DNA of 64,000 nt from Methanococcus voltae (GCF_024807655.1 NZ_JANUCR010000002.1:124001-188000), one strand, 5' to 3'; positions 21,172 through 33,115 are shown, counted from the stretch's first letter. Numbers and translations: made by a program. The notes: generated by a model from the sequence alone, not told the origin.

Positions 21172-21544
21172 AATGACACCTAAAAAAGAACTGTCAACTA
21201 TAAATTTTAAATTTATATTTAAATTTATGATAGTATTGTTCGTAAGTTCGTAAGTTCATAATTTATTTTTCAATTTTATTATTTTTTACATTTTATATAT
21301 TATATTTTATAGTTTATATTCCGTATAAAATCGAATATATGATATATCAATTTTATGTTCGCCATATTCATCATTATCATTAATTACAAATGATGTATTT
21401 CTTAGAATAAATACTTCCAAAAAGTATAAAAGTTTTATGCACGTTTTTGAAAATTTAAAGTTAATACTTAATACTTAATACTTAAAAATTAAAAATTAAA
21501 AATTAAAAAAATAATGTATTAATGATATATTATGTAATAAATCA
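21172..21544. other. 373-bp AT-rich intergenic region
   Basis: This lies between the start of the pantoate kinase gene and the end of alaS. It holds overlapping A/T tandem repeats (AAATTTA units about 21203-21232; TTAATAC and AAATTAA units about 21460-21510). The pantoate kinase promoter should lie in the first 150 bp. No coding frame was seen. Confidence 0.4.
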
Positions 21545-24355
21545 TTAAATGATGTAATCGATTGAAGAATTTCCAATAAATTCAATAACTTTATTTTTAA
21601 TTTCTTCAAATTCTTCCGTATATTTACCCTGTGCTAAGTTTTCTTTACCGCCACCTTTCGCAACTTGCCTAATAAGAGTTTTCATGTTGATTTCTACATT
21701 ATCCCCTCTTTTTAGCAAGATATTACCATTATTGTTAAGCAGTACAACGATACTATCATCTTTTACAAGGTTATCGGCAGTATTCATTAATTCTTTAACA
21801 TCAGCATCAATTTTTTCAACCAATACATCGAATTTTCCAACTTTTACAAAGCTGTTATTGAGTTCGTATTTTACAAGTTCTCCGACTCGTTTTTGAAGCT
21901 CTTCTATTTTTTTACGCTGTTCTTTCCATTCTTCGAAGAATCTTTCAGCTGTTTTAGGTAATTGTTCAGCAGGAACCCCAAATACTGATGCAGAATCTAG
22001 TACTAAGTCTTCAATGGTTGCAACTTCTCCAACGGAATTAGCACCACTTGAATATTCGAGTCTTTCCACACCATCTTGTATTCTTTCAGTTTTTAAGATT
22101 TTAATATATCCAACTTCAAGTGTATTCTCGCAGTGTGTACCACCACAAGCTTCAGTGTCAATGTCTGGAATACTAATAATTCTAAGGGTATCGCCCGGAA
22201 CTACACCACCCTGATAAATACTAAAGCCATATCTTTGCTCTGCTTCGTTTCTTTCTAAGAATTCGCAAGTAATTGGGATAGCTCTAAGTACAATATCGTT
22301 TGCAACTTTTTCTATTTCTTTAATCTCGTCTCTGGTAATTCTTTCAAAATGGGTAATATCTAACCTACCTTTTTCAGTATCTACGTTTGAACCAGTTTGC
22401 CATATATGATTACCAAGTACTTGAGTAGCTGCAGCATTTATAATGTGAGTAGCAGTGTGGTTTCTCATCAATTTGATTCTATTTTCCCAGTTGATTTTTC
22501 CATAAATCATATCGCCAACTTTAAAACTTTTAACATCGCTTACTTTATGGTATACAACGTTATTCTGTTTTTGTACGTCAATAACGTCAATACTACTTAA
22601 AGTACCAATATCGTATTTTTGACCTCCACCTTCAGCATAGAATAGTGTTTTATCAAGAATAACATGGTCTTCTACAACAGCAAGAACTTTTGCTTTAAAG
22701 TCAATTTGTTTGCTATTTCTATGGAAAAGGAATTCTGTAGGTTCAACACTTTTCCCGTTGACATTAACCGGAGGAAGTTCTTTTTTACTGTCAATATTCT
22801 CATTTTGAACATCTGACTTTTCTTCTTCGTGTTTTTCAGCAACAATCGTATAGAAATTGTCAGGAACGTTTATTTTAATTTGTTTGCTTTTAATTTCGGC
22901 TATTGCATCATCGCTAACTAATTCGCCTTTTCTTTCTGCAATTCTTTTTAAATTGTTTATTTCATTTTCATTAATTTCAAAAATTATATCCTGTACTAAT
23001 TCAGGAGGTAATCCTTTACTATCATATAAATTGATTAAATCATCGAGTGTTATTTCAGAAACACTGGATTTTTTATTTGATTGCACCATTCTCTGAACAA
23101 TACCTCTACCTTTGTTTACGGTTTGAGCATATTTTCTTTCTTCAGATTCTAATACATCGTGAATATATTTTTTCATTTTCATCAATTCAGGATAGTTTTC
23201 TTTTAATTCTTCAAGCTGTAAGTCTACAATATCGTTTATACTCATTGTAATACCTACTTTTTCCATATATCTAAGAGTTTTCCTCAATACCAATCTTGCT
23301 AAATATCCGTCTTTAACGTTAGAAGGTACGATACCATCACCCAACATAAAAGTAAGGCATCTAGTATGGTCAGTAATCGCATAGATGTATTCTAACGGGG
23401 ATAATACTTTATCAAGTTCATTTACATCCATATTCATTTTTTCAGCAACTTGTTGTCTTAAAACTCTCAAATCGCCTACGTTTTCAATATCCATTAAACC
23501 GGCTAATTTAGCACTTTCATCTAATATTTTTTTGTTAATTTCGCCAATTCCTGCATTTTTCTTTAAAATATTGATTATATTGCTAAATATCGCTTCGTAA
23601 GTGTTTGAAGTACCTTGTGATGCCCATACAAATCTTTCGATACCGTATCCTGTATCTACAATTTTAAGAGGGATTTCTTCGTAAGTGTCTCCAACTTTCT
23701 TAAATTGCATGAAAACCAATGTAGCAAGTTCTACACCGTGGGTTATCACTTCATAGCAAGGTCCAGCGTTTCCTCCACCTTCCCACCAGCTTTCAATAAA
23801 TGTAATTGATTTACCTTCTATTCCGATTTTTGTCATAAATTTATAGCATAATTCAACGGTTCTATCAGTCCAGTATTTAAAATCGTCTTCAGTGTTAAAA
23901 GCGTGGTGTGCACCCATTGTAAAGCAAGTTAAATGACGACCTGTTCTTCCTACGTTGTCGATATCATTTAATCTAATACATGGTTGAGCGATTGTAAGGG
24001 GATTTTCAACAGGTTTTACTAATCCACTTGTTACCCAAGGCTGAAATACTGCAATAGTTGCAATTGTAAGTAAAATATCGTCTCTCCATCTTTTAGCCAC
24101 TACGGGAGACCTTTTAATAGGCGTATGTCCTTCTGAGTGTAAAAATTCCCTATATTCCTTGAGCATTTCGTTGTAGGTATATGGTTTTGAAGTAATGGGA
24201 TTACCTATAAAGCTGTACTGGTCGCAAGGGCTGTCTCCACAGGTAGTTCTTTCTTTATCCAATGTCCAAAAGTATTGACCGCATTCGGTACACTGTTTAC
24301 GCATAAATCCTAAATCTTTAAACAGTTGTACGTTGTAATCGTGATTAATCTCCAT
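21545..24355 (-). CDS. alaS: alanyl-tRNA synthetase (archaeal type)
   Basis: The product is 936 residues. The N-terminus carries the archaeal-specific zinc segment [23 protein letters not shown] (Cys about 22-46). The class II catalytic core includes FQPWVTSG and the GTGYGIER-like [16 protein letters not shown]. The editing domain has [10 protein letters not shown] and the zinc-binding CGGTHC. The C-terminal part supplies the dimerisation and tRNA elbow-binding domain. A hydrophilic stretch near 500-530 ([20 protein letters not shown]) looks like a linker expansion. GGTGAAACT precedes the ATG. Essential, monocistronic. Confidence 0.98.
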   Translation of the reverse strand: MEINHDYNVQLFKDLGFMRKQCTECGQYFWTLDKERTTCGDSPCDQYSFIGNPITSKPYTYNEMLKEYREFLHSEGHTPIKRSPVVAKRWRDDILLTIATIAVFQPWVTSGLVKPVENPLTIAQPCIRLNDIDNVGRTGRHLTCFTMGAHHAFNTEDDFKYWTDRTVELCYKFMTKIGIEGKSITFIESWWEGGGNAGPCYEVITHGVELATLVFMQFKKVGDTYEEIPLKIVDTGYGIERFVWASQGTSNTYEAIFSNIINILKKNAGIGEINKKILDESAKLAGLMDIENVGDLRVLRQQVAEKMNMDVNELDKVLSPLEYIYAITDHTRCLTFMLGDGIVPSNVKDGYLARLVLRKTLRYMEKVGITMSINDIVDLQLEELKENYPELMKMKKYIHDVLESEERKYAQTVNKGRGIVQRMVQSNKKSSVSEITLDDLINLYDSKGLPPELVQDIIFEINENEINNLKRIAERKGELVSDDAIAEIKSKQIKINVPDNFYTIVAEKHEEEKSDVQNENIDSKKELPPVNVNGKSVEPTEFLFHRNSKQIDFKAKVLAVVEDHVILDKTLFYAEGGGQKYDIGTLSSIDVIDVQKQNNVVYHKVSDVKSFKVGDMIYGKINWENRIKLMRNHTATHIINAAATQVLGNHIWQTGSNVDTEKGRLDITHFERITRDEIKEIEKVANDIVLRAIPITCEFLERNEAEQRYGFSIYQGGVVPGDTLRIISIPDIDTEACGGTHCENTLEVGYIKILKTERIQDGVERLEYSSGANSVGEVATIEDLVLDSASVFGVPAEQLPKTAERFFEEWKEQRKKIEELQKRVGELVKYELNNSFVKVGKFDVLVEKIDADVKELMNTADNLVKDDSIVVLLNNNGNILLKRGDNVEINMKTLIRQVAKGGGKENLAQGKYTEEFEEIKNKVIEFIGNSSIDYII

Positions 24356-24630
24356 AGTTTCACCGATTGATAAATAATTTTTATGATATTTTGTATAATA
24401 TTTTAATTATAATATTTTGAAATAGTTTTGAAATATAAATGTAATTATTATCATTATAAATCTATATTATTTATAATTTATTTTTGAATTTCAAGATTGT
24501 GGAAAATAAAATATAAAAAAAGTAAATACAACACCTATGAAATAAACTATAAAAAAAGTAAAATGGAAAATAAATAAAATAAATAAGATAAATAACTAAA
24601 ATAAAAAACTAAAATAAATAATTAAATTAA

Positions 24631-25923
24631 TTAGAATGGAATTTTAAAGTCTTTTCCTGCATATTTTGAGTATTCCAATTCTTCTTCAATTCTAAGCAAT
24701 TGGTTGTATTTAGCCGTTCTTTCGCCTCTTGCAGGGGCTCCAGTTTTAATTTGTCCAGCATTTAAAGCAACTGATAAATCTGCGATGGTCGAATCCTCTG
24801 TTTCTCCACTTCTGTGTGATACAACTACGCTGTAGCCATTTCTAAATGATAAATTAGCTGCATCGATTGATTCAGATAATGTACCGATTTGGTTCACTTT
24901 TAACAATAATGAGTTAGCTGAACCCATTTCAATACCTTTTCTAAGTCTTTCTGTGTTTGTGACAAATAAATCGTCGCCCACGATTTGAATACCTTTTAAT
25001 TCCTTAGTAATCGTTGCAAAACCTTCGAAATCCTCTTCATCTAATGGGTCCTCAATTGAAACGATAGGATATTCATTAACCATATCTTTGTAAAGTTCTA
25101 TTAATTTCTCACTTGATAATTTCTCACCAGCAACTTCGTAAACATTTTCTTTTGCATTGTAGAATTCACTTGCAGCACAATCAAGAGCAAATACGATTTT
25201 ATCTTCATATCCAGCGCTTTTAACACCTTCAGATAATATTGCGAGTGCTTCTTCGATAGTTTTTACATTAGGTGCGAATCCTCCTTCATCACCAATGTTA
25301 ACCGCATCTTTGCCGTATTTATTAGCAATTACTTTTTTAAGACTTTGGTAGGTTTCAGAGCACATTCTTAAAGCTTCTTTAAAACTGTCTGCACCAACTG
25401 GCATAATCATAAATTCTTGGAAATCTAAAGCGTTTCCAGCGTGTTCTCCACCATTTATAATATTCATCATTGGTGTAGGCAATACATAAGCATTACTTCC
25501 TCCGATAAACCTATATAATGGCATTGAAGCAGTATCTGCACCAGCTTTTGCAATAGCCAAGGAAACACCTAAAATAGCGTTAGCTCCTAAGTTTGATTTT
25601 GCTTTTGTACCATCTAATTCCAAGAGTGTTTCATCGATGGTTCTTTGCATTCTTGTATCCATACCTTCTAAACAAGGGGCTATTTTTTCATTCACGTTGT
25701 TAACAGCAGTTAATACACCTTTACCGCCGTATCTGTTGTCCATATCTCTTAATTCCAAAGCTTCGTGTGTACCTGTTGAAGCACCACTCGGTACAATTGC
25801 AGAACCATATCCGCCACCAAAAGTTAACACTTCTACTTCGATTGTAGGGTTTCCCCTTGAATCTAAAACTTCACGAGCTTGTATTCTTTCAACGTCAAAA
25901 TTTGCATTAATATTTTTTAACAT
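24631..25923 (-). CDS. eno: enolase
   Basis: The product is about 430 residues, the family's usual size. It interconverts 2-phosphoglycerate and phosphoenolpyruvate, used mainly for gluconeogenesis in a methanogen. It shows [11 protein letters not shown], the mobile-loop [12 protein letters not shown], metal ligands in [20 protein letters not shown] and VGDDLF, and the signature [15 protein letters not shown]. An in-frame ATG lies upstream at 25977, but AGGTGAACTT directly precedes the ATG at 25923 and the protein then begins in family register, so I use 25923. Confidence 0.97.
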   Translation of the reverse strand: MLKNINANFDVERIQAREVLDSRGNPTIEVEVLTFGGGYGSAIVPSGASTGTHEALELRDMDNRYGGKGVLTAVNNVNEKIAPCLEGMDTRMQRTIDETLLELDGTKAKSNLGANAILGVSLAIAKAGADTASMPLYRFIGGSNAYVLPTPMMNIINGGEHAGNALDFQEFMIMPVGADSFKEALRMCSETYQSLKKVIANKYGKDAVNIGDEGGFAPNVKTIEEALAILSEGVKSAGYEDKIVFALDCAASEFYNAKENVYEVAGEKLSSEKLIELYKDMVNEYPIVSIEDPLDEEDFEGFATITKELKGIQIVGDDLFVTNTERLRKGIEMGSANSLLLKVNQIGTLSESIDAANLSFRNGYSVVVSHRSGETEDSTIADLSVALNAGQIKTGAPARGERTAKYNQLLRIEEELEYSKYAGKDFKIPF

Positions 25924-26188
25924 AAGTTCACCTATTTTTAAATTTAAATGCGTAAAATATCTAAAATTGTCGAACAAATTTTAAATAATTCAATTTAACA
26001 TAACAATTTAACATAATCAAAGTTTAATAACTAAATCCATAATAAATAATACTAAATAACCACTATTAAATTATATAGTTTTCCATGATTTTAATTTAAA
26101 AATTGCATTTACTCGTATAAATAATCAATAAAAAGTAATATATTCTAATAATTATAATTATTATTTACAAATAAAATAAGGGGATACG

Positions 26189-26587
26189 TTGAAAATCGAT
26201 AAAACAGATAGTCAAAAAATTAATAATACTACTAAAAATGATGTATGCAACAATATATTAGTTGAGGATAATGTAATCATAAATTCTATGAAAAAAGTAT
26301 TTGACGAAGAATTAGCTTCTTTAAACAATAAAATAGCCCTAATAGCAAATAAACATAATATAAAAGATAGTAATGATTTAATGGAAAAATATAACATTAA
26401 TAAAAAAGATATTGACCCGTTAATCAGAAATATATTTGAAATTGAAGAAAATATTGAAAATAATATTGAAAAATTAGATAATATCGACGAAAATTATAAA
26501 GATGTTTTAAAATTGATTAAATATGAGTCTGATGTACGAAAAGTAAACCAATATATGAAAGAATTAAATAAACACACCAAAAATTAA
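26189..26587 (+). CDS. hypothetical coiled-coil protein upstream of hemD
   Basis: The product is 132 residues, highly charged and Asn/Asp/Lys/Glu-rich, predicted to be helical with heptad-like stretches (MKKVFDEELASLNNKIALIANKHNIK; IFEIEENIENNIEKLDNIDE). The start appears to be TTG at 26189, with AAGGGGAT a few bases upstream. I do not recognise a family. It ends 41 bp before the hemD start on the same strand, so the two are probably co-transcribed. There are no Cys residues apart from one near the N-terminus, which argues against a metal site. Confidence 0.6.
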   Translation: MKIDKTDSQKINNTTKNDVCNNILVEDNVIINSMKKVFDEELASLNNKIALIANKHNIKDSNDLMEKYNINKKDIDPLIRNIFEIEENIENNIEKLDNIDENYKDVLKLIKYESDVRKVNQYMKELNKHTKN

Positions 26588-26628
26588 ATATTGTATATTA
26601 AATATCTAAAATGGTGGGAAGGGATACT

Positions 26629-27357
26629 ATGAAAGTATTAATTACACGACCAAAACAAAAAGCCAAAAATTTTTCTGATATGTTGATAGAAAATGGCTTT
26701 GAACCTTTAATATTGCCTACTTTAGAGTTATCTTTTAAAAAAGTAGATGTATCACTCGATAATTACGATTGGATTGTATTTACGAGTCCGAGGGGTATAG
26801 AAGGATTATTTAAAAATTTAACAGAAATTCAAAAAAGTCAAATAAAAGATAAAAAAATTGGAGTAATTGGCATTGAAACAGCTAAAGAATTCAAAAAAAT
26901 CTTTAATTTTGACCCAGATTTAGTACCAAACAGTTATACTGCGGAAAATCTTTTGGAAGCCCTTAAAAAAGTTGTAAAACCTGGCGAAAAAATATTAATT
27001 CCGACTACACCAGCTACAAGAGACGTTTTAGTTAAAAATTTAAACGCAGATTTGTTATTTGTTTATAGTTCGGAAGAACCAAAAGATATATCTGAAAATT
27101 TAGATAATTTAAAAGAACTTTTGAAAAATACAGGTTCTGACAATTTAATACTCACATTTACAAGTGGGTTGACCGCAAAGAATTTTTTTAAGCACGTTGA
27201 TGATGAACTTATGAATTTGTTTAAAAAGTGTAAAGTCGTTTCAATTGGACCCATTACAAAAGAAAATGTTGATAAATTTGGTTTTGACTCATTAATGCCT
27301 GAAAAAACATATACTATTGACGGAATGATGGAATTAATAAAAAATTTAAAGAATTAA
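26629..27357 (+). CDS. hemD: uroporphyrinogen-III synthase
   Basis: The product is about 242 residues. It closes and inverts ring D of hydroxymethylbilane to give uroporphyrinogen III, the precursor of corrinoids, sirohaem and F430. HemD is weakly conserved, but the pattern fits: MKVLITRPKQKAKNFSDMLIENGFEP at the start, WIVFTSPRGIEGLF near 45, KIGVIGIETAKEFKK, and LILTFTSGLTAKNFF near 172 followed by VVSIGPITKENVDKFG. I start at 26629 rather than the in-frame ATG at 26611 because GGGAAGGGAT lies between them, in ribosome-binding position for 26629. Confidence 0.88.
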   Translation: MKVLITRPKQKAKNFSDMLIENGFEPLILPTLELSFKKVDVSLDNYDWIVFTSPRGIEGLFKNLTEIQKSQIKDKKIGVIGIETAKEFKKIFNFDPDLVPNSYTAENLLEALKKVVKPGEKILIPTTPATRDVLVKNLNADLLFVYSSEEPKDISENLDNLKELLKNTGSDNLILTFTSGLTAKNFFKHVDDELMNLFKKCKVVSIGPITKENVDKFGFDSLMPEKTYTIDGMMELIKNLKN

Positions 27358-27700
27358 TAAATCTATTACATTTTATATCATATTTTTATAGATTATATTT
27401 TTTGATGAATATCTCTTTTTTATAACATAATATTCATAAATAGTTATATACTAATATTACATTAGTATATGTGTACATATGTAGAATTATAAATAATCTT
27501 AAATATTAAAATAATCTTAAATATTAACATAATATCTGATTAAATATGCCCTAAAAATTTATTCACTTGTTTTTGGGGAATTTATCGCAATTTTATGGTG
27601 CAAAACATTTTAAGAATATTGTAATATTTACATTAATATTGTAAGATTATATTGTTCTATAAATTTTAACAATGTTTATAATTTTTTTACTGGTGAATTT
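27358..27700. other. 343-bp intergenic region containing a hairpin
   Basis: This lies between hemD and the phosphodiesterase gene, both rightward. Apart from the 9-bp-arm inverted repeat at 27549-27578 (listed separately) it is A/T-rich with no open frame. The promoter of the downstream gene is probably within 27600-27690. Confidence 0.4.
27549..27578. other. inverted repeat CCCTAAAAA / TTTTTGGGG
   Basis: Arms at 27549-27557 and 27570-27578 pair over 9 bp (one T:G) around a 12-base loop. On the plus strand it is followed by AATTTATCG, not a T-run, so it is not a typical terminator for hemD, whose stop is 190 bp upstream. It could be a leader structure of the next gene or part of an unannotated RNA. 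Confidence 0.45.
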
Positions 27701-28231
27701 ATGAAAATAGGTCTAATATCGGATACGCACGACTATTTACCAAATATTCGAAAGGCTGTCCAAGTTTTTAATCGTTTTAATGTTGATTTAGTTATTCATT
27801 GTGGTGATTTTGTTTCTTTGTTTGTAGTAAACGAATTTAAAAATTTAAACGCTAAATTGTATGCTACATACGGAAATAACGACGGTGAAAAAACCCGTTT
27901 AAAAGAGTGGTTCTTAGAAGCAAATCCTGAAAATAAGGTTGAAGATTCGCTATCTTTTGATGTAGAAAACTTAAAATTCTTTGTTTTACACGGACAAGAT
28001 GGAAATATCTTAGATTCGATAATACGCTCAAAAAAATACGACGTTGTAGTACACGGACACACTCACGAACAAAAGTTCGAAGAAGTAGACGGTGTTTTAG
28101 TTATAAATCCAGGGGAAGCTTTTGGGATGTTAACCGGCTTAGCTTCAATAGGTATTCTAAATACCACTACAAAAGAGTACACTGAAATAGATTTGAACAA
28201 TGTAGATATTATTGATAACGAAGAAAACTAA
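27701..28231 (+). CDS. MJ0936-type metallophosphoesterase
   Basis: The product is 176 residues. The metal-binding motifs of the calcineurin-like fold are all present: SDTHDY (GDxH-equivalent), HCGDF, GNND, LHG and HGHTHEQ. This is the small YfcE/MJ0936 group; the M. jannaschii protein is a Mn/Ni-dependent phosphodiesterase acting on model substrates and cyclic nucleotides in vitro. The physiological substrate is unknown. GGTGAATTT precedes the ATG. The length is slightly greater than MJ0936 because of a short acidic tail. Confidence 0.92.
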   Translation: MKIGLISDTHDYLPNIRKAVQVFNRFNVDLVIHCGDFVSLFVVNEFKNLNAKLYATYGNNDGEKTRLKEWFLEANPENKVEDSLSFDVENLKFFVLHGQDGNILDSIIRSKKYDVVVHGHTHEQKFEEVDGVLVINPGEAFGMLTGLASIGILNTTTKEYTEIDLNNVDIIDNEEN

Positions 28232-28441
28232 ATTTTTATCTTCCTTTTTATTTTTTTAATGTAATATCCGTAAATTTAAATATATGATATAGTGGTAAAT
28301 TTAAAATATTATTAGGTAAATGTAATATGTGATAATTACTCAGTATTTATACGAATGAATAATCTGAATTATACTTTTAATCCTATTATATTTTATTATA
28401 ATTTCATAATTTGGCATATTATAAAACTATTTGGTGATAAT

Positions 28442-29779
28442 TTGAAAGTTTTACTCGTAGGTGGCGGTGCAAGGGAGCACGCAATAGCTATGGCTTTAAA
28501 AAGAAACGAAGATGTGCAATTATACACACTTATGAAAATTAAAAATCCTGGCATTATTGAATTATCCGAAGAAGTTTCATTTAACCCCGAAACTGACGTC
28601 GAAGCAGTAATTAATTTTGCAAAGAAAGTAAACCCTGTTTTGGCAGTAATTGGGCCAGAAGCTCCTTTGGGTGTAGGCGTGGCTAATGCATTAAGGGAGT
28701 TGGGTATTCCTACCGCAGGACCTGATAAATTACCTGCTCAAATTGAAACAAGCAAGGAATTTATGAGAAATTTATTTAAAAAATACAGTATAAACGGTTC
28801 TTTAAGCTATGCTGCTTTTAACGAGTACAGTGAAGAAGTATTTGAGTTCATCGACAAAATGACAAGCGAAGGAAAAGAAGTTGTAGTTAAACCAGTTGGT
28901 TTAACTGGCGGTAAAGGCGTTAAAGTAGTTGGTGAACAGTTAAAAGACAACGAAGAAGCAAAAGAATATGCAAAAGAAGTATTTGATAAAAGTATTGGGG
29001 GAGGCAAGTTAATTATCGAGGAAAAACTTGTGGGTGTTGAATTTACTTTGCACGGTTTCGTAGATGGTAAAAACATTGTATTTATGCCTCCTGTACAAGA
29101 CCACCCTCACGCATATGACGACGATGAAGGTGCCATAACTGGTGGTATGGGTTCATACTCTTGTCCTAACCACAAATTGCCATTTTTAAACGAAGAAATG
29201 CACGAAGAAGCAAAAGAAATAATGAAAAACACTATAAAAGCTATTGAAAATGAAGTTGGCGAATACAAAGGCTTTTTATATGGTCAATTTATGTTAACAG
29301 TAAATGGTCCAAAAATCATTGAGTACAATGCAAGATTTGGCGACCCTGAAGCTATGAATTTATTGCCTATTTTGAAAACCGATTTTGTAGAAGTTTGTGA
29401 AGCTATCGCAAATGGAACATTGGACAAAATAACCATCGATTTTGATAATAAAGCAACCGTTTGTAAATATATTGTACCAAATGGCTATCCAATAGAACCT
29501 GTTAAAAATAAAGAGTTAAAAATTGACGTTGACGCAATAAATAACGCTGGTGCCACTTTATTTTATGCTTCAGTAAATGAAGAAGACGGTAAATTATATA
29601 TCACCGGTTCAAGAAGTGCGGCAGTAGTGGGTGTTGCCGATAAAATAGAAGATGCGGAAAAAATTGCTCAAAATGCTATCGAAAACTTCGAAGGGGAAGT
29701 ATTTTACAGAAGAGACATCGGTACAAAAAAATTAATTCAAAAGAGGATTAATAGAATAAATGAATTATTTAATAAATAA
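28442..29779 (+). CDS. purD: phosphoribosylamine--glycine ligase
   Basis: The product is about 445 residues. It joins glycine to phosphoribosylamine with ATP in the second step of purine synthesis. The start [18 protein letters not shown] is the conserved N-terminus, ATP-grasp elements include [13 protein letters not shown], and the active-site segment is [15 protein letters not shown]. An upstream in-frame ATG exists at 28355, but the 29 residues it would add are hydrophobic and unlike the family, while TTG at 28442 has GGTGAT ending three bases before it. I therefore take TTG as the start. Confidence 0.95.
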   Translation: MKVLLVGGGAREHAIAMALKRNEDVQLYTLMKIKNPGIIELSEEVSFNPETDVEAVINFAKKVNPVLAVIGPEAPLGVGVANALRELGIPTAGPDKLPAQIETSKEFMRNLFKKYSINGSLSYAAFNEYSEEVFEFIDKMTSEGKEVVVKPVGLTGGKGVKVVGEQLKDNEEAKEYAKEVFDKSIGGGKLIIEEKLVGVEFTLHGFVDGKNIVFMPPVQDHPHAYDDDEGAITGGMGSYSCPNHKLPFLNEEMHEEAKEIMKNTIKAIENEVGEYKGFLYGQFMLTVNGPKIIEYNARFGDPEAMNLLPILKTDFVEVCEAIANGTLDKITIDFDNKATVCKYIVPNGYPIEPVKNKELKIDVDAINNAGATLFYASVNEEDGKLYITGSRSAAVVGVADKIEDAEKIAQNAIENFEGEVFYRRDIGTKKLIQKRINRINELFNK

Positions 29780-29884
29780 GATTATTCTATTTTTTATTTC
29801 ATTTTATACTTTACATTTATTATTTTACATTTATTTATTTTTATAATATATTTTAAATATTAAATTACGAATTTTAAATGATTT

Positions 29885-31231
29885 TTACCAGTTTTTAGAC
29901 TCTTTTAATACGTTATCAACGATTTCAGGTGCAAGACCAATGTATGTTGTATAATCAAACATTTTATCAAGGTCTTCATTATTAACGTAATTCATAACTT
30001 CTTTATTTTCCATAAGTACGTCTTTTAAGTGTCTATTTTCTTCGTGAGCTTTCATTGCACAGGTTCTAACAACTTCGTGTCCTGTTTGTCTACCCATTCC
30101 TTTTGAAGCTAAATCCATCATTACACGTTCTGCCATAATTAAACCTTTTGTCATTTCGAGGTTTCTTTGAACGTTTGCTTCGTTTACCGTAATTTTTCTG
30201 AATCCTTTAATTGATAAATTCAATATATGGTCTAATAAAACACAGCTCTCGGGGAATAAACATCTTTCAGATGATGAATTTGTTAAATCTCTTTCTTCCC
30301 AAAGTACCATATTATCAAATTCTGCAAGTGCATTAACTTTAATAACTCTTGATAAACCGCATATTTGTTCAAATGTGATTGGATTTCTTTTGTGGGGCAT
30401 AGTTGATGAACCAGTTTGTTTTGAAGCGTCAAACTCTTCCTCAAGTTCTTTAATTTCGCTTCTTTGCATACTTCTGACTGCCACACCTATTTTATTGAGT
30501 GTCTGTGCAATCATTGCAACAACTGCCATAAATTCAGCGTGTCTGTCTCTCTGTACAACTTGGCTGGATATTAAAACAGGCTCAAGACCTAATATTTCGC
30601 CAACTCTGTTGTGTACTGTCATTCCATTTTTACCGATTGCAGCCATTGTACCAACAGCACCCGTAATCATAGACACAGCTAATCTATTTTTAGCAGCTTC
30701 CAATCTTTCAACGTGTCTCTGTAATTCTGTAGCCCATAAAGCAAATTTCATACCGTAAGTTGTAGGGACAGCGTGTTGACCGTGTGTTCTTCCAATACAT
30801 ACCACGTTTTTATGTTCTTCAGCTTTTTGGAGCAATTCATCTCTTAAAGTCATTAATTTTTGTAATAATACGTCGCCTGCATCTTTAAATTGTAATGATT
30901 GAGCAGTATCAATTATATCATTTGAAGTTGAACCAAAATGAATGTATTCTCCTGCATTACCTTCACAAACTTCTGCAAAAGCTTTAACAACTGAAACTAC
31001 ATCGTGTCTTGTAGCCCTTTCGATTTCTTTAACTCTTTCAAGTTTTACAAATTCAATTGATTTTTTTCTGTTAATTTCTTCAGCAGCTTCTTTTGGAATC
31101 ATTCCTATTTCAGCTTCCGCTTGTGCGAGCGCAGCTTCAACTTCCAGCATTTTTTGAAGTTTTGTCTCTTCTTCCCATATGTTTTTCATTTCTGGAGTTC
31201 CATATCTAAAGTCTATTGGATGAATTGGCAT
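29885..31231 (-). CDS. purB: adenylosuccinate lyase
   Basis: The product is 448 residues. It cleaves SAICAR and adenylosuccinate in purine synthesis. It carries the fumarase/lyase superfamily signature TGSSTMPHKRNP near residue 270 containing the mobile catalytic Ser, RATRHDVVSVVKAF near 72, and GRTHGQHAVPTTYG near 147. It is full length. GGTGATTTA precedes the ATG. Convergent with purD across 105 bp, but since the two are on opposite strands they cannot share an operon. Confidence 0.97.
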   Translation of the reverse strand: MPIHPIDFRYGTPEMKNIWEEETKLQKMLEVEAALAQAEAEIGMIPKEAAEEINRKKSIEFVKLERVKEIERATRHDVVSVVKAFAEVCEGNAGEYIHFGSTSNDIIDTAQSLQFKDAGDVLLQKLMTLRDELLQKAEEHKNVVCIGRTHGQHAVPTTYGMKFALWATELQRHVERLEAAKNRLAVSMITGAVGTMAAIGKNGMTVHNRVGEILGLEPVLISSQVVQRDRHAEFMAVVAMIAQTLNKIGVAVRSMQRSEIKELEEEFDASKQTGSSTMPHKRNPITFEQICGLSRVIKVNALAEFDNMVLWEERDLTNSSSERCLFPESCVLLDHILNLSIKGFRKITVNEANVQRNLEMTKGLIMAERVMMDLASKGMGRQTGHEVVRTCAMKAHEENRHLKDVLMENKEVMNYVNNEDLDKMFDYTTYIGLAPEIVDNVLKESKNW

Positions 31232-31495
31232 TAAATCACCTTTTTTAATTCTTAGAATAACTTAACATTATGTAAATTTTAATATCTAATTTTTTAATGT
31301 ATTTGTATTTTAATCTTTTTGATATATACGATATGTCAATTATATTGTTAAATTGTTTAATTTCATATATTTAATTAACATTCATATACTTTTACATACT
31401 TAAATGTAAATACAACTAATTATATTTATTAATATAAATTTTAAAATATTAAACTGTAAATTAAATATTATGAAATATTACGATATGGTGATAAA

Positions 31496-32866
31496 ATGTT
31501 ATTGGTTAATCCTACAAAAAAAATAAATGGAACAGTGTATGCCCCCCCATCTAAATCATACACTCATAGGGCTGTAATCTGTGCAGGTTTAGCGAATGGG
31601 ACTTCTAAGATAATACAACCCTTAAAAAGTCAAGATTGTATATCTTCTTTAAATGCAATGAAAGCACTCGGAAGTACAATAGATATAAAAAAAAGTAATG
31701 ATGATGAGCTTGAAAATGAAGTTTGGACAATAAGTTCGGACGGTAATCTAAAAGTTCCAAAAAATGTTATAGATATCGGTAATAGTGGTACAACCCTGAG
31801 AATATTAACGTCTTTAGTTTCTCAAATCCCCCATAATTCAATTGCAATCTTAAATGGTGATGAATCAATACGAAAAAGACCAATGGGTCCTTTAATAGAA
31901 GCTTTAAGTCAGTTAAATATTGAAGTATTATCAAATGATAATAAAGCTCCTCTGGTTGTTAAAAGTTCTAAAATCGATGGTAATATTGTAAAAATAACAG
32001 GGGATATGAGTTCTCAATTTATAAGTTCATTAATGATGTTATTGCCTTTTAATACTCAAGATAGTAAAATTTTAATTGAAGGCGATTTAAAATCTGAACC
32101 TTATTTAAATATCACAATCGATTTATTGGATAAATTTGGAGTATCCATAAAAAAAGATGAAATAAATAATATAAATAATATAAATAAAAAAAATAAAACA
32201 AATAAAAAAGAAAATGCTTATTTAATAAAAGCTAATCAAACCTACAAGGCTACTGATTATATTGTAGAGGGGGATTACTCATCTGCTTCCTATTTAATAG
32301 CTTTAGGTGTTCTTTTAGATTCGGATATCACCATTAAAAACTTGTTTAAAGATTCAAAACAAGGGGACAAAGAAATTATAAACATAGTAAAACGAATGGG
32401 TGCGGATTTAGAAATAAGGGATGATGAAGTAATAATTAAAAATTCAAAATTTAAATTAAAAGGAATTGACATTGATGTGAAGAATACGCCTGATTTAGTA
32501 CCTACTCTTGCGGTTTTGGGCTGTTTTGCAGAAGGTACTACTACAATTTATAATGGAGAACACGTACGTATTAAGGAATGCGACCGTTTAATGGCGTGCA
32601 CCAAGGAATTAAAAAAAATGGGTGCTAAAATAGAAGAAAAACCAGACGGTTTGATAATACAAGGTTTAGATATCGATAACGGCGAAACTTTAAAGGGTGC
32701 TGAGTTAGAGACATATCACGACCACAGGTTAATAATGGCTTTTACAATGGCGGGAATGCTTGCAAAGGGTCAAACTAAAATTAAAGGTGAAGAAGCAGTT
32801 TCTATTTCATTCCCTAATTTTGTAGATGTTATTAAATCAATTGGTGGTAATATTGCGATTGAATAA
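31496..32866 (+). CDS. aroA: 3-phosphoshikimate 1-carboxyvinyltransferase (EPSP synthase)
   Basis: The product is 456 residues. It transfers enolpyruvate from PEP to shikimate 3-phosphate in aromatic amino acid synthesis. Motifs: PPSKSYTHRAVI near 17-28, IDIGNSGTTLRILTSL near 92, RKRPMGPLI, SSQFISSLMMLLP, and YHDHRLIMAFTMAG near 408. An insertion of Asn/Lys codons (NNINNINKKNKTNKKENA, about residues 221-238) lies at a surface loop between domains; it is coded by AAT/AAA repeats. GGTGATAAA precedes the ATG. Confidence 0.97.
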   Translation: MLLVNPTKKINGTVYAPPSKSYTHRAVICAGLANGTSKIIQPLKSQDCISSLNAMKALGSTIDIKKSNDDELENEVWTISSDGNLKVPKNVIDIGNSGTTLRILTSLVSQIPHNSIAILNGDESIRKRPMGPLIEALSQLNIEVLSNDNKAPLVVKSSKIDGNIVKITGDMSSQFISSLMMLLPFNTQDSKILIEGDLKSEPYLNITIDLLDKFGVSIKKDEINNINNINKKNKTNKKENAYLIKANQTYKATDYIVEGDYSSASYLIALGVLLDSDITIKNLFKDSKQGDKEIINIVKRMGADLEIRDDEVIIKNSKFKLKGIDIDVKNTPDLVPTLAVLGCFAEGTTTIYNGEHVRIKECDRLMACTKELKKMGAKIEEKPDGLIIQGLDIDNGETLKGAELETYHDHRLIMAFTMAGMLAKGQTKIKGEEAVSISFPNFVDVIKSIGGNIAIE

Positions 32867-32875
32867 TAGATAATT

Positions 32876-32901
32876 TAATAATAATAATAATAATAATAAT
32901 T
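32876..32901. repeat. (TAA)8 microsatellite after aroA
   Basis: About eight triplets immediately downstream of the aroA stop codon. Confidence 0.85.
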
Positions 32902-33115
32902 GAATACGTTTGAATATAATTTTTATTTTATTTTATTCTATTTTTATTGTATTTCCAATTTTTTAAGATTTTTATATTTATAGTTAGTATCATATCTAAT
33001 TAGTTAATATTATATCAATTAATCTTTAAAAACAAGTATTATATCTATAAATATAATCAAAATTAAATTTATATCAATTATGATTTATAGCATTGACAAT
33101 CCCCCTGGTGTAAGA

